A stretch of 64,000 bases of DNA, from NCBI GenBank assembly GCA_016710065.1, contig JADJLP010000004.1, positions 105,766 to 169,765 on the forward strand. The letters run 5' to 3'. Each line of letters opens with the position of its first letter. Position 1 is the stretch's first letter. The stretch is from Candidatus Ideonella esbjergensis (GTDB lineage: Bacteria; Pseudomonadota; Gammaproteobacteria; Burkholderiales; Burkholderiaceae_C). The position numbers and the translations under genes were made by a program. Positions 40,030-52,230 of this stretch are shown here, one piece after another. The notes beneath the pieces were generated by a model that saw only the letters and a program-made list of their open reading frames with translations, ran no database searches and was not told the origin of the DNA.

Positions 40030-40333
40030 GGCGCCCCGGCTGATGCGTGTGCTGGTGAACTACAGCCCCGCGCCGCGCGTGGTCGACGAAATTGAGCTGG
40101 ATCTGGCCTCAGGGGCCACCTTGGCCGATGCGCTCAATGCAAGTGGATTTCTGAAGCGCTATGGCCTGACCTTGGACGTGAGCCTGCACGTGGGCATCTG
40201 GGCCAAGGCCAAGCCACTGGACACGCCATTGCGCGACGCCGATCGTGTGGAAATCTGGCGCGGCCTGAAGGTGGACCCGAAAGAAGCGCGTCGCCAGCGC
40301 TACCGCAAGCAGCCGGCCAAGTCGCAGCGCTGA
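40016..40333 (+). CDS. rnfH: RnfH/RatB family ubiquitin-like protein
   Basis: A 105-residue RnfH-family protein with a beta-grasp fold: LMRVLVNYSPAPRVVDEIEL, the central ADALNASGFLKRYGLTL, VGIWAKAKPLDTPLRDADRV and EIWRGLKVDPKEARRQRYRK. The start at 40016 overlaps the end of ratA, indicating coupling. Its function is not settled; it is sometimes called the antitoxin RatB. The C-terminus is basic. It is convergent with the DUF4124 gene, 22 nt away. Confidence 0.9.
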   Translation: MVNAEAPRLMRVLVNYSPAPRVVDEIELDLASGATLADALNASGFLKRYGLTLDVSLHVGIWAKAKPLDTPLRDADRVEIWRGLKVDPKEARRQRYRKQPAKSQR

Positions 40334-40355
40334 TGGGGGTTCAGCCCCAGTGGAC

Positions 40356-40865
40356 TCACTGGCAATTGTCGTTCACCGCAGCACGGGTGCGGTTGACTTC
40401 GTCGGCACGGGTCTTGTCGTCCAGAAACTCGCGCTCGCCCTTTTCGTTCGGGCGCGCCACGCGCACACCGCTTTCCAGCATGGCCAGTTGGGCTCTGGCG
40501 CGCTTGCAGTTGTCGGCTTTCACCAAGTCTATCCGTGCCTTGTCAGCCAGCCTGCGATCGGTGTCTGCAGCCGCCTTGTCCGCCTGCATCCTCTTCTTTC
40601 TGGCTTCCAACTCGGCGTCGGCACGGGCAGGGGCAGAACCGGCGGCTTCGGGCGCGGATGCCGCAGCGTCGGCCACGACGATGGGGGTGCGCTGGGGACC
40701 GGGGCGGCCCACGATGTCCTTGGCCGGCACCGAATGCGGCGGGGGCTGGTCACTGAACTGCATGATGCCGTTGGCGTCACGCCACTTCCAGATGTTCTCG
40801 GCCTGCGCAGCACCGGCCGACAAGGCAAGAGACACAAAGAGCAAAGCAGGGAAGGGACGGATCAT
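40356..40865 (-). CDS. DUF4124 domain-containing periplasmic protein
   Basis: A 169-residue exported protein from the ATG at 40865 (MIRPFPALLF). A signal peptide of about 21 residues ends in AGAAQA. The DUF4124 domain follows at once with ENIWKWRDANGIMQFSDQPPP. The rest is an Ala-rich, charged, probably coiled-coil region ending with a pair of cysteines (KADNCKRARAQL and NDNCQ) that could form a disulfide. The function is unknown. It is divergent from guaB, a frequent arrangement in this group of bacteria. Confidence 0.85.
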   Translation of the reverse strand: MIRPFPALLFVSLALSAGAAQAENIWKWRDANGIMQFSDQPPPHSVPAKDIVGRPGPQRTPIVVADAAASAPEAAGSAPARADAELEARKKRMQADKAAADTDRRLADKARIDLVKADNCKRARAQLAMLESGVRVARPNEKGEREFLDDKTRADEVNRTRAAVNDNCQ

Positions 40866-40982
40866 GGTGTGAGAGGCCCGAAAAGACCTAGACGCGCATA
40901 GAGGGGATGAGTGTAAGCCGGAGCCATGCAAGAGCGTACCCGGATGTATCGGCCAGCCCGGCACTGCTGCACGCCGCCTCCG

Positions 40983-40988
40983 TATAAT
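40983..40988 (+). promoter_or_regulatory. -10 box of guaB
   Basis: A perfect TATAAT at 40983-40988 lies 26 nt before the guaB ATG. GGAG at 41002-41005 serves as ribosome binding site. The -35 position shows no consensus. Confidence 0.6.
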
Positions 40989-41014
40989 CTGCTTTTGCGT
41001 TTGGAGCTTTCCTC

Positions 41015-42487
41015 ATGCGCCTTCTAGGCAAAGCGCTGACCTTCGACGATGTGTTGTTGGTCCCCGCCTTCTCCCAGGTGTTGCCGCGCGACACCTCCTT
41101 GGCCACCCGCCTTTCTCGCAACATCCTCCTGAACCTGCCGCTGGTGTCGGCAGCCATGGATACCGTGACCGAAGCCCGGCTCGCCATTGCCATCGCGCAA
41201 GAGGGCGGCATGGGCATCGTGCACAAAAACCTCAGCCCCAAGCAGCAGGCGGCCGAGGTGGCGCGGGTCAAGCGCTACGAATCGGGCTTGCTGAAAGACC
41301 CGATCACCATAGGCTCCGACCGTCCGGTGCGCGAGGTCATTGAGCTTTCGCGCCAGCACGGCATCTCGGGCTTCCCGGTGGTGGACGACGGCAAGGTGGT
41401 GGGCATCATCACCGGCCGCGACCTGCGCTTCGAGACCCGTCTGGACGCACCGGTGCGCGAGATCATGACGCCGCGCGAGCGCTTGATCACCGTGAAGGAA
41501 GGCGCCTCGCTGGCCGATGCCAAGGCCTTGATGCACAAGCACAAGCTCGAGCGCGTGCTGGTGCTGAACGACGCATCGCAGTTGCGCGGCCTGTTCACGG
41601 TCAAAGACATCACCAAGCAGACGAGCTTCCCCAATGCCGCGCGCGATGCGCATGGCAAGCTGCGCGTGGGCGCGGCGGTGGGTGTGGGCGAGGGCACCGA
41701 AGAACGTGTGGAACTGCTGGTGCGTGCCGGCGTGGACGCCCTGGTGGTGGACACCGCGCATGGCCACAGTGCCGGCGTGATCGAGCGGGTGCGCTGGGTC
41801 AAGAAGAACTTCCCGCAGGTGGACGTGATTGGCGGCAACATCGCCACCGGCGCGGCCGCCCTGGCGCTGGTGGAAGCCGGTGCCGACGGTGTCAAGGTCG
41901 GCATCGGCCCGGGCTCCATTTGCACCACCCGCATCGTGGCGGGTGTGGGCGTGCCGCAGATCACCGCGATTGACAACGTGGCCACGGCGCTCAAGGGCAC
42001 CGGCGTGCCGCTGATCGCCGACGGCGGCGTGCGCTACTCGGGCGACATCTCCAAGGCCATCGCAGCCGGCGCCAGCACGGTGATGATGGGCGGCATGTTC
42101 GCCGGCACCGAAGAGTCACCCGGCGAGGTCTTCCTGTACCAGGGCCGCAGCTACAAGGGCTACCGCGGCATGGGCTCCATCGGCGCGATGAAGGACGGTT
42201 CGGCCGACCGCTATTTCCAGGAGAACGACGAGTCCTCCAACCCCAACACCGACAAGCTGGTGCCTGAAGGCATCGAGGGCCGCGTGCCCTACAAGGGCTC
42301 GATGGTGTCCATCGTCTACCAGATGGCGGGTGGTCTCAGGGCGTCGATGGGCTACTGCGGTTGCGCCACGATCGACGAGATGCGCGAGCGCGCCGAGTTT
42401 GTCGAGATCACCTCGGCTGGTATTCGCGAAAGCCACGTGCACGACGTGCAGATCACGAAGGAAGCGCCCAACTACCGGGCGGAATGA
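41015..42487 (+). CDS. guaB: Inosine-5'-monophosphate dehydrogenase
   Basis: A 490-residue IMPDH from the ATG at 41015 ([20 protein letters not shown]). The barrel is interrupted by a pair of CBS domains at about residues 95-205 ([34 protein letters not shown]). The catalytic loop is [18 protein letters not shown] with the active-site cysteine. The flap and phosphate sites are [14 protein letters not shown] and [20 protein letters not shown]. It makes XMP, the committed step to guanine nucleotides, and the CBS pair is the usual allosteric site. It precedes an MFS transporter and guaA on the same strand. Confidence 0.97.
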   Translation: MRLLGKALTFDDVLLVPAFSQVLPRDTSLATRLSRNILLNLPLVSAAMDTVTEARLAIAIAQEGGMGIVHKNLSPKQQAAEVARVKRYESGLLKDPITIGSDRPVREVIELSRQHGISGFPVVDDGKVVGIITGRDLRFETRLDAPVREIMTPRERLITVKEGASLADAKALMHKHKLERVLVLNDASQLRGLFTVKDITKQTSFPNAARDAHGKLRVGAAVGVGEGTEERVELLVRAGVDALVVDTAHGHSAGVIERVRWVKKNFPQVDVIGGNIATGAAALALVEAGADGVKVGIGPGSICTTRIVAGVGVPQITAIDNVATALKGTGVPLIADGGVRYSGDISKAIAAGASTVMMGGMFAGTEESPGEVFLYQGRSYKGYRGMGSIGAMKDGSADRYFQENDESSNPNTDKLVPEGIEGRVPYKGSMVSIVYQMAGGLRASMGYCGCATIDEMRERAEFVEITSAGIRESHVHDVQITKEAPNYRAE

Positions 42488-42509
42488 GTCTACTGTCCCG
42501 CCACCCACA

Positions 42510-42531
42510 GCGCCCGGCACCGTCCGGGCGC
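42510..42531 (+). other. Hairpin between guaB and the MFS gene
   Basis: An 8-bp perfect GC stem (gcgcccgg at 42510-42517 with ccgggcgc at 42524-42531, 6-nt loop) lies 22 nt after the guaB stop. No T-run follows (cgtcattct), so it is more likely an mRNA-stabilising or partial attenuation element than a full terminator. Confidence 0.5.
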
Positions 42532-42557
42532 CGTCATTCTGAAATGGCCCAGGCCGA

Positions 42558-43829
42558 ATGAGCACCAGCGACGTCACCTCCGGTCTACGCAGCAAGCGCG
42601 CTGCAGCCATGCCCTTCATCATGATCACGGTGCTGATCGACATGATCGCCATCGGCCTGATCATTCCGGTGTTGCCGCCGCTGGTGGGCACCTTCACGGG
42701 CTCACAGGCCGACCACGCCTTTTGGTACGGCGTGGTGACCTTCGCCTTTGGTTTTGCCAACTTTTTCGGCTCGCCCATCCTGGGGGCGCTGTCTGACCAC
42801 TACGGTCGCCGGCCGGTGCTGCTGCTGGGCTTCACTGGGCTGGCATTGAGCTTCTTCGTCACGGGCCTGGCCACAGCACTGTGGATGCTGGTGGCGGTGC
42901 GCCTGGTCAGTGGTGCCTTGCAGGCCAACGCGGCCATTGCCCAGGCCTATGTGGCCGACATTTCCGCGCCGCAGGAGCGTGCCAAGCGCTTCGGCATGCT
43001 GGGTGCCATGTTCGGCATGGGCTTTGTGCTGGGCCCCGTGATGGGCGGCATCCTGGGCGGCATCAGCCTGCACCTGCCGTTTTTCGTGGCGGGTTCACTG
43101 GCCATCGTGAATGCGCTGTACGGCATCTTCGTGCTGCCCGAATCACTGCCTGCCGAGCGTCGCACCCCCATCAACTGGCGCAAGGCCAACCCCGTGTCGT
43201 CGTTGAAGCAACTGCGGGATCTGCATGGTGTGGGCATGCTGGTGGCGGTGATTGCCCTGTCCAGCCTGGCGCAATTCATCATGCACACCACCTGGGTGCT
43301 CTACACCAGCTTCAAGTTCGGCTGGGGACCGACCGAGAACGGTTGGTCGCTGTTCGCCGTGGGTGTGATGTCGGTGCTGGTGCAGGGCGGGCTGATCCGC
43401 ATCGCGCTGCGCAAGTACTCGGCCCAGCGCATAGCCCTGTTGGGCCTGGTGTCGTCGGCCATCTGCTACGGTCTGTGGGGCGCGGCCACCGAGGGCTGGA
43501 TGATGTACGCCGTGGTGGTGCTCAACCTGTTCGGGTTCATGGCCACCACCGCCATCCAGACCCTGGTATCGAACGCCGCCGACGAGCAGTCACAAGGCCG
43601 CACCCTGGGCGCCGTGGCCTCGCTGAACAGCCTCACGGCCGTCTTTGCACCCGTGCTGGGCGCTGCGCTGTTGGGTTTGGTTTCGCACTTGCCTCGCGGT
43701 GACTGGCGCATCGGCGCCCCGTTCTTTCTCTGCGCCACCTTGCAAGTGGTGGCAGCCGTGCTGGCCTTGCGCCACTTCCGCCGACACCCTCAATCCATGC
43801 CCGCATCTGAAGCGGGTGCCCCTGCCTGA
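42558..43829 (+). CDS. MFS transporter, TetA-like (DHA1) type
   Basis: A 423-residue membrane protein with 12 predicted helices. The N-terminal half carries [19 protein letters not shown] and motif [17 protein letters not shown] in the cytoplasmic loop 2-3. Motif C-like [14 protein letters not shown] is in helix 5, as in drug:H+ antiporters of the TetA/TCR family. It is intact. Only 70 nt separate it from guaB and 11 nt from guaA, all on one strand, so it is cotranscribed with guanine nucleotide synthesis genes. It may export a purine, nucleoside or purine-like inhibitor; the substrate cannot be read from sequence. Confidence 0.85.
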   Translation: MSTSDVTSGLRSKRAAAMPFIMITVLIDMIAIGLIIPVLPPLVGTFTGSQADHAFWYGVVTFAFGFANFFGSPILGALSDHYGRRPVLLLGFTGLALSFFVTGLATALWMLVAVRLVSGALQANAAIAQAYVADISAPQERAKRFGMLGAMFGMGFVLGPVMGGILGGISLHLPFFVAGSLAIVNALYGIFVLPESLPAERRTPINWRKANPVSSLKQLRDLHGVGMLVAVIALSSLAQFIMHTTWVLYTSFKFGWGPTENGWSLFAVGVMSVLVQGGLIRIALRKYSAQRIALLGLVSSAICYGLWGAATEGWMMYAVVVLNLFGFMATTAIQTLVSNAADEQSQGRTLGAVASLNSLTAVFAPVLGAALLGLVSHLPRGDWRIGAPFFLCATLQVVAAVLALRHFRRHPQSMPASEAGAPA

Positions 43830-43840
43830 GTGACCTGACC

Positions 43841-45442
<1,602 letters not shown>

Positions 45443-45476
45443 GCCCCGCTATCACGGCGCAGGGCGTGCGTTCATC

Positions 45477-46775
45477 TCAGGTGTGCCGAAGATCGTCAAT
45501 CAGGACATCTGCAACGGCCTCCTCGGCGATGGACAGACCGTGGTGCCACATGGCTGCCGCAATTCGCGCATCCCATGAGGCGGTGACGTTGGTTTCGGTG
45601 AGGTCCCGCCGTGTGTGCGGCGCGGTTTGCACGGCGGCTTCATAGTCGGCTGCGGACAGGCGCCAGGGCGTGGCGCGCCAGGTGCGCAACACATGATTGG
45701 CGATCTGCAGGCCGGGCCAGTCGAAGTCGCCGTGGTAGTGCAGGCGTGCGCCAGCATGTGCTAGTTGGTTCAGCAATGTGCGTTGCGCGGCGGCCGGCAT
45801 GCCGTCTGTGCAGACCAGCGGTGCGCAGCGTGGGCCCAAGCGATCCGCCGCAATGGCCAGCAGATTGGGGTTTTCACAGATGAAGACCGGTCGGCCTGAG
45901 ACGGCCCAGGCGGGTGGTGTGCGCAGCAGTTGGCGCAATGACAAGTAGGCCGGTTCGCCCGGCAGCCCAACCGCCGCAGCAGGGGCAGCGACGGGCAGGT
46001 TCAACACCAGCGCTGGCCGTGCCAATTCGTTGACCAGGACACCGGCCCGGGCCCAGATGTCGCGGGCGCGCTCCAGAAGGGTCGACTCCGAGGCCGCCTC
46101 GGCCGTGCTGGTGTCGTCCTCGTCCGCTTGATCGGACACCTCCGGCCCGGGCGGCGCTGCGGCATTTTCGGCACAACGCCATGCGGCCAGAACCAGGTTG
46201 GCCACGGCCTGCCCTGCGTCGAGTGCATGGGCATTGCCCAGCGTCTGCGCGGCCAGTTGGGCCCGCGTGATGCCTGCGGATGGCAAGCAGCGCAGCACTG
46301 CATCAGCCTGCGCCAGCAGGGCCTCGGCAGCAGCCACGTCCTGGCGTGAGAGTCGTTTGAGCAGAGCGCCAGCAGCTGGCTCTTGCAACCAGGCATGCAG
46401 GCGCGCGTCGCGGCTTGAAGCTTGGTTCAGCAGCGTTGCCCAGGCCAACCGATGTGCGGCGCGTGTGGCGGTGTGGTTGGTGATCGGGCCGTCCAGCAAC
46501 TCCAGGGCTTCGCGCAGCGAGTGGCAAACGCCTGCGTCTTGCAGGGCGGCGTCGATCCGGGCGATGTCGAGCTGCATGGAGCGTGCACCCCGCGGCGGGC
46601 GCCCGGTCAACAGGGCCAGGGCTTCGCGCTCGGCGGCGCTGAGTTGGCTGAGATGCAAGCTCGTGCGCGCAGTGGCGTCACTCTGGCGTTCGTAGTGGCG
46701 GCGCAAGCGTTGCCGCAAAGGCCAGAGTGCGGGGCCGCCGAGCAGGCGCTGGAGCTTGGCCGCCGCAGTGCTCAC
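45477..46775 (-). CDS. jetD: Wadjet type II nuclease subunit JetD (TIGR02679)
   Basis: A 432-residue protein of the TIGR02679 family (DUF3323 N-terminal and DUF2399 C-terminal parts). The start is a GTG at 46775 (STAAAKLQRLLGGPA follows) with ggggag 6 nt upstream; an in-frame TTG lies at 46811. The Toprim-like nuclease domain is at about residues 290-360: catalytic glutamate 301 in PVFICENPNLL and the metal-binding pair Asp350/Asp352 in LHYHGDFDWPGLQ. In Wadjet systems JetD cuts closed circular DNA held by the JetABC SMC complex. All catalytic acids are present. It is the last gene of the operon, 70 nt after jetC, and is convergent with guaA. Confidence 0.88.
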   Translation of the reverse strand: MSTAAAKLQRLLGGPALWPLRQRLRRHYERQSDATARTSLHLSQLSAAEREALALLTGRPPRGARSMQLDIARIDAALQDAGVCHSLREALELLDGPITNHTATRAAHRLAWATLLNQASSRDARLHAWLQEPAAGALLKRLSRQDVAAAEALLAQADAVLRCLPSAGITRAQLAAQTLGNAHALDAGQAVANLVLAAWRCAENAAAPPGPEVSDQADEDDTSTAEAASESTLLERARDIWARAGVLVNELARPALVLNLPVAAPAAAVGLPGEPAYLSLRQLLRTPPAWAVSGRPVFICENPNLLAIAADRLGPRCAPLVCTDGMPAAAQRTLLNQLAHAGARLHYHGDFDWPGLQIANHVLRTWRATPWRLSAADYEAAVQTAPHTRRDLTETNVTASWDARIAAAMWHHGLSIAEEAVADVLIDDLRHT

Positions 46776-46787
46776 TGGTGCTCCCCT

Positions 46788-46831
46788 GGGCCTACGGCCC
46801 TGTCCCTCCAAGAGGGATTCGTCCCTTCGGG
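46788..46831 (-). promoter_or_regulatory. Three tandem small hairpins between jetC and jetD
   Basis: The jetC-jetD gap holds three consecutive inverted repeats, each with a 3-nt loop: gggcc-tac-ggccc (46788-46800), tccctc-caa-gaggga (46803-46817) and ccc-ttc-ggg (46823-46831). The one nearest jetD lies just upstream of its ribosome binding site. They could stabilise, process or attenuate the mRNA and so set the nuclease level. This is inference from sequence. Confidence 0.45.
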
Positions 46832-46845
46832 CGGCCGGGCGGGGC

Positions 46846-49800
46846 TCATGGGGTGCTCATGGGTTGGGGAAACCGGCGGTTCGGGTCGTCTTCAAGCAGA
46901 CGGGATCGGCCGTCCCAGGTCCAGCGCGAAACGTGCACGGCGTCTATGCCTTCGCGACGCTGCAACTGGGCGATGGCCACGCCGGGCAGTTCGGCCGAGC
47001 AGGCCCATTCGCGCTCGCTGGTGACGACGAAATCCAGATCGAATTCGCGGATCAAAGCCCAGCAGTGGCCACGCGCGGCGTCGTCGATGCCGGCAAAGAC
47101 TTCGTCGAGCAGCACCAGGCGTGGGGCGTGGGCGTGCCCAGCCTGGGTGTAGTAGCTGGAGACGGCGGCAAACAGTGGCACCGTCAGGCCCAGCGCGCGC
47201 TCGCCACTGGAGGCGGGGCCCGAAAGCGGGCGCCACTGGCCGTCCCAGCGCTGCACGCGAAAGCGGTGCCAGCGCCGGTAGTCCAGCGCGCGTGCCAGCT
47301 GTTCCAGCAGGCTGCCGCCTTGGTCTGCATCAGCCCGGCTGCGCTCGGCGGCGATGCGCTGCTGCAGCATTTCGCCCACCACGCGGCGGTCCTCGGCGGT
47401 CCACAGGTCGCTGCTGGTGTTGAGCAGCCGGCGGCGGGCGGCGTCCAGGCCCACGGGTGCGCCGTCCGCGCCCTCGGGCAGGGTCTCCCACTGCAGGCGA
47501 AAGCGCACGCCCGTGGAGGTGGGCCGCTTGTGCAACTCGTCGTTGATGGCCTTGACCTGATGCTCGGCGTCGCGCAGCAGCTTTTGCACCGCGCTCGCGA
47601 TCTCGGCTTGCAGGTGGTTTTCCAGCACCTTGCGCTCGCCAGCGGTGAGCAGCTCGCGGCGCTCGGCGATCTCGCCGGCCAGACGCGCACTCAGTTGGTC
47701 GGGTCGTTCGGGGCGGTTCTGGTAGACGATGTGCACGACCAGGCCGAAGTCGCTCGTTTCGGCCTGGGCTTGGTGGCTCAATGCGGCCAGTGCGCGCCCC
47801 AGTTCGGTGTAGTCCTGCGAAACCTGGCTTTGCACGCGGCTCCAGGCCTCGTCGTCGTCCTTGACGGCGGTCAGCGCATGTTCGGCGCGTCGCGCCAACG
47901 CCAATGCGGGTTCGATGGTCCAGGCTTGGTTCGTGGCTGGCGCTTCGGCATCGGGCAGGGCGGTGGCCAGCAGGCCGGTGGCGGCGAAGCCCTGCAGTTG
48001 GCCCACGGCATGCTGGCGTGTCGCCGTGCGCTCAGCCAGGGTGGCCTGGGCGTCGTCGACCTTTTGCTCGGCCTTGGCGCGGGCTTCGCCGGCCTCGCGC
48101 AGGACGACGTTCTGACGCCTGTCGGCCGCTTCCGCGTCGGTGACCGCCAGGCGAGCATCCCGCAGACGTTGCTGCAACTCCTGCACCTTGGCGCCAACGG
48201 ACTCGCGCAAGGTTTCCAGGCGGATGCGGGCCTCCTCGGCCAGCGTGTCGCGCTCGGCGGAGTGCTCGGCGGCATGCCTTGCATCGTCGCTCGCCTGCTG
48301 CGTGCGCTGCTGTTGCTGGGCTTGTTCGGCCAGGGCTTCGCGCAGCTCCCGGGTGGCGCTGGCCAGTGTGTTCAGACTGTCGCCGAAGTCCTGCAGGGCT
48401 CTTTCAATGGCGTGCAGGGCATGGCCTTCAGGCGGCAGCGCCATGTCCTCGGCGTCGCGGGCCAGGGCCTGGCGCGCCAGTTCCCAGTGCTGGGCGGCGG
48501 TACGCAGTTGCAAGTCGGCCTGGTCCAGCCGTTGGCGGGCGGTGTTGAATTCGCGTGCCTGCGCCTGAGCCTGCAGATGCGCGGCACGCAGCGCATCGTC
48601 GCTGGGGGCCGTTTGCCACTCGGTGGCGGCCAGGCTCTGGTCGGCACCGAGTTGCGCAACGGCTTGCTGCAGCCGCGTGGAGGCCTGGCCAAGCTCGTCC
48701 AACCGCAGGCTGATGTCGGCCAGTCTTCGGCTGCGGGCCGCCGCGCGGGCGGCGTAGCCGATGAAGTCTGCACTGGGCTTGTGCCAGGCGCCGGCCAAGG
48801 CGCCCATTCGAAAGCGCCCGTCGGGTGCGAGCCAGGCTTCGGCAGAGGGCTGATCCACCGGGCCGCAGGCCACGCCTTCGAGCAGGCGCAGCAGCAGGTC
48901 TGGGGCCACCGGCGCAGGCGCTTCGTTGGCCGTCACCGCAGGTTGCAGCCACGCCGCCAGCGATGGCGATTGGCGCGGGCGTGCGAGCCACTGCGCATCG
49001 TCAGGCCAGGGTGTGCCCTCGGCGCCGAGCAGGCCGCCGTCGGGTGTCACCCAAGCATCCAGCAAGCCCGAGGCCTGTAGCGCGGCTTCCAGCCCAGGGC
49101 GGTGCTCGGCCGGGGTTTCGGGGGCAAAGTCCACCAACTGCCACAGAGGCGCGCCCGTGCGGCCTGAGCGTCCATGGTCCCCGCGCCAATGGGGCGGCGG
49201 CGGGGCGGCATCTTCGCCTTGTTCGAGACGCGCACGCTCCTCGTGCAGGGCGGCTTGTTCCTGGGTCAGCGCCTGTTGTTCGGCTTGCAACGCAGCCTGG
49301 CGCTGGGCCAGGCGCAGGCTGGTGGCCTGTTGGGCGTGGTGCAGGGCGGCGCGGGCCGGGTTGTCGCCCTGCAGGCTGAGCGTCCAGGTGCCCAGCGCAG
49401 CCAGGGCTTCGGTGCTGCCCTGCGGTTGGAGTTGTCGCAAGCCGTCGAAGTGGCGCTGCCAGGCTTCGAGCAGTGCCTGGCCCTGCTGGTCAACCGCCGC
49501 ATCAGCCTGCTCGCGGCGCGCGGCAGCGGCCTCGGCTTCGTCCGATCGCTCATCGCGCAGGGCCTGGGCATGGGCATGGGCCTGGCCTGCGCGGTCGGCC
49601 TCGGCGCAGCGCTGCAGCAGCGCGTCGAGTTGTTCTCGGCGGTGGGTGACGGCCTGGCGCAGATCCTGGCGCGCGGTGTCCAGCGCCAACGGCTCCAGGG
49701 CACTGACATCGCCCGCCGCCAGCGGGCTGGCCGAGTAGCGCGCGGCACCAGTCCGGCGCGCTCGGCCGCCTGTGCCGCCTCCTGCCTCGATTCGGCAAGG

Positions 49801-50987
49801 GCGCGACTTGTCTGCTCGGCACGCCGGTTGCGCGCATGCAGGTGCTGCTGCTCAAGCTCGTGGCGGGCCTGCTGGGTCTGCTGGGCCTTCCTCGCTGCCT
49901 CAGCCTCCGTGAGGCGCTGCCGGGCGTCGGTGTCGGCCTTTTCCAGGGTCTTGGCATCGGCCATGGCCGGGTCGCCCTGCAGTTCTTCGAGCCGGGTGCG
50001 GTGGGCCGCCAACGTGCTCTCGGCCTGCTGTTGCGCATGCCGGGCCTGTGCCTCCTGGCCTTGTGCCGTCAGCAGCGCTGTGCGAGCCTCACTGAGTTCG
50101 CGGCTGGCGTTGTCGAAGCCGGTCTGGGCGCTGCGCAGGGCACGCGCCTGGCGTCTGGCCTGGGTGGCGGCGTAGCGCTGGTAGCGCTGATTGAACTGAC
50201 CGACAGCACGTTCCAGCGCCTCGTACTCCTCCAGCTCGCGCCGATATTCCTCCAACTGGTTCAAGGCATCGGCCACATCCGCCAGCAGTTCGGTCGACAT
50301 GGGTGGCAAGGCTTCGGTCAGCGCGTGCGAGAGGTTGGCCTCGTCGGGCTTTTTCGAGAGTTGCGGCTGGCGCAGCTGGATCAGCGTGTCCATCAAGGCG
50401 GCGTAGCGCGCGGCGCCCAGGTGGAACAAGCGTTCGTCCACAGCACGGCGATAGGCGGTGGCGGTGTCGAAGACCTGGCCACCGCCGCCCTGCAGCGTCT
50501 CGCGCAAACGCTCGCGGGTGAGCACCACGCGAGTCGGGCTCATCAGCCACAGGTCCTGGCCTATGCGCTGCTCGTCCAGCACGAAGAACCAGCTGTCCAC
50601 CTGGGCCCTTGCGGCAGCGGCAGACAGGCCGCAGCCCAGCGTGAGGTAGTGGTGTTGGCCGTCTTCGCCAACGCGAGCAAACTCCACCCAGGCGTAGCCC
50701 ATGCGGCGTTCGTGGCGGCCCAGCAGCAGGTTCCAGGCCATCTTCTTGCCGGCGTCGCCGTCGGGCTCGACGCGAGAGGGCTTGATCTGCGCGTCGAAAA
50801 GCAGGGGCAGGGTGAGCGACAGCACCTTGGATTTGCCGGTGCCGTTGTTGCCGCGCAGCAGCAGATGGCCGTCACGGAACCAGAACTCCTCGCTGTCGTA
50901 GTGAAAGAGTTCGACCAGGCCCAGGCGCAGCGGTTGCCAGCGGCTGCGGGTAGGGGAGGGCAGTGCCTTGGGAGGGGCGTCACTCAT
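46846..50987 (-). CDS. jetC: Wadjet type II SMC-like ATPase JetC (TIGR02680, one apparent frameshift)
   Basis: An SMC/MukB-like ATPase of about 1380 residues from the ATG at 50987 (MSDAPPKALPSPT), overlapping the end of jetB by 8 nt. The N-terminal head has Walker A GNNGTGKS at residues 46-53. Long Ala/Gln/Glu/Arg-rich coiled coils follow, with a globular hinge-like segment in the middle (WQLVDFAPETPAEHRPGLEA). The C-terminal head has the signature PASSGERALGLTVPLF, Walker B RLVLLDEVFAGIDD and a switch-like DFVVTSERE. The two parts are in different frames, with a 1-base indel at about 49739-49743 inside the first coiled coil. JetC with JetA and JetB should extrude DNA loops and identify small circular DNA. 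Confidence 0.88.
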
Positions 50988-52230
50988 GCTCGAACAAGCT
51001 GGTTTGGGTGGAGCTGCTGGGCGGGCGGATATCGGCCTCGCCCAGAGCAAAGCGGGCCAGTGCGGGCAGAGGTCGAACCTGGTCTGGCGTGCTGGTCACC
51101 AACTGCAGTTTGCGCAGGCGATCCAGGGCCACCAGGGCCAGTTCGTGCTCGGCACCGGCTTCGCGGGCTGACTTGCGCCAGCAACTGCCGTAGCGTGCCT
51201 TCGCCTCGGCGAGAAAGGCGACTACATCGTGGGTGGCCACCGAGGCCGTGCCGTCCGCACCGCCACCGCGCCGGGCCAGAAACTCGGCCACCAGCAGCGT
51301 GGCATGGGCCTCGGTGCCTTCGGCTGGCATGGCCACATCGGTCAGCTCGCCGTCCTCGTCCACCAGGGCCAGGCCCTCAGCCCGTTGCTCGGGCACCAGG
51401 CCGCAGGCTTCGCACAGGCGGCTGGCCATGGTGCCGCGCTGGTTGGCGAAGTAGGCCCGCAACTCGGTGTCCAGGGTGTCCAGATAGACGACGGGGTCGT
51501 CCAGCAAGCGGCGGGTGAGGTGGTGGCGCAGGGCGGTGCGCTGGCCCTCTTCGCTGTCTGGCACGTGTTCGGCCACCAGCGAGGCCAGGCGGTCGTCCAG
51601 GCTCACGGGCGCTTGTTCTGCGGGCCACGTCGAAGGGCCGCGCGTGGCGGCCAACAGGCCTGCGAGTACCCGGCGGTGCACGTCGTACAACGCGTCGCCG
51701 CCCTCTGCCGCATGGCTGCGTACGAAGCCTTCCTCGTCGCCGGCCACGCGTTGCAGCACGCCCAGCGCCAGCAGGCTGCGGCAGACGGCCACCAGTTCGC
51801 GCCGCTCATGCACAGCCGTCAGCGTGAAGCTGAAGCCTCGTGCTGCCAGCAGAGGGTCGGTTGCCAGCACGAGCAGGCGTTCACCGAGTACCCGCAAGGT
51901 GATCTGCGGGTCGGCACGCTCAAGCACGGCGCAGGCCAGGCACAACAGCACGTAGCGGCGGCGCTCGTAGCCGGGCAGGCCGCGGCTGTCGTCTTGCAGG
52001 TCGGCAGGGCGCTTGTACAGGCGTGCGCAATCTCGCTCGATGTGCAGCGCCCAGCCGGCTTCGCGTGCGAACCAGTCGCGCAGTTCATCCGCGTGGTGGC
52101 GCACGGCCGCGAAACTCTCGTGCGCCGCCGTCATCAGCGGGCTCATCAGCAGCGCGCGCAGGGCCTGACTGCGCTCGTCGTCGCGGTGGCGTGCCTGCTG
52201 GCGGCCAATCTGGGCGCTGTCGCGGCTCAT
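50980..52230 (-). CDS. jetB: Wadjet type II MukE-like subunit JetB (TIGR02678/DUF2398)
   Basis: A 416-residue soluble protein of the TIGR02678 (DUF2398) family from the ATG at 52230 (MSRDSAQIGRQQ), which overlaps the reconstructed jetA stop as ATGA. Family segments include WALHIERDCARLYKRPADL, RRYVLLCLACAVLERAD, DDPVVYLDTLDTELRAYF and a conserved RAEGLALVDEDGELTD. It probably forms winged-helix domains that bridge the JetA kleisin and JetC, like MukE. It is tightly coupled to jetA and jetC by overlapping reading frames. The frame is intact. Confidence 0.88.
   Translation of the reverse strand: MSRDSAQIGRQQARHRDDERSQALRALLMSPLMTAAHESFAAVRHHADELRDWFAREAGWALHIERDCARLYKRPADLQDDSRGLPGYERRRYVLLCLACAVLERADPQITLRVLGERLLVLATDPLLAARGFSFTLTAVHERRELVAVCRSLLALGVLQRVAGDEEGFVRSHAAEGGDALYDVHRRVLAGLLAATRGPSTWPAEQAPVSLDDRLASLVAEHVPDSEEGQRTALRHHLTRRLLDDPVVYLDTLDTELRAYFANQRGTMASRLCEACGLVPEQRAEGLALVDEDGELTDVAMPAEGTEAHATLLVAEFLARRGGGADGTASVATHDVVAFLAEAKARYGSCWRKSAREAGAEHELALVALDRLRKLQLVTSTPDQVRPLPALARFALGEADIRPPSSSTQTSLFEHE

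Noticed and set aside
39574..40333. ratA-rnfH as a proven toxin-antitoxin system
   Set aside because: The pair is widespread beside smpB and probably has a housekeeping role in ubiquinone handling; the toxin label is not supported by sequence alone.
46756..49080. A 774-codon plus-strand frame opposite jetC
   Set aside because: It is low-complexity and antisense to the SMC ATPase, whose Walker and signature motifs are intact on the minus strand.
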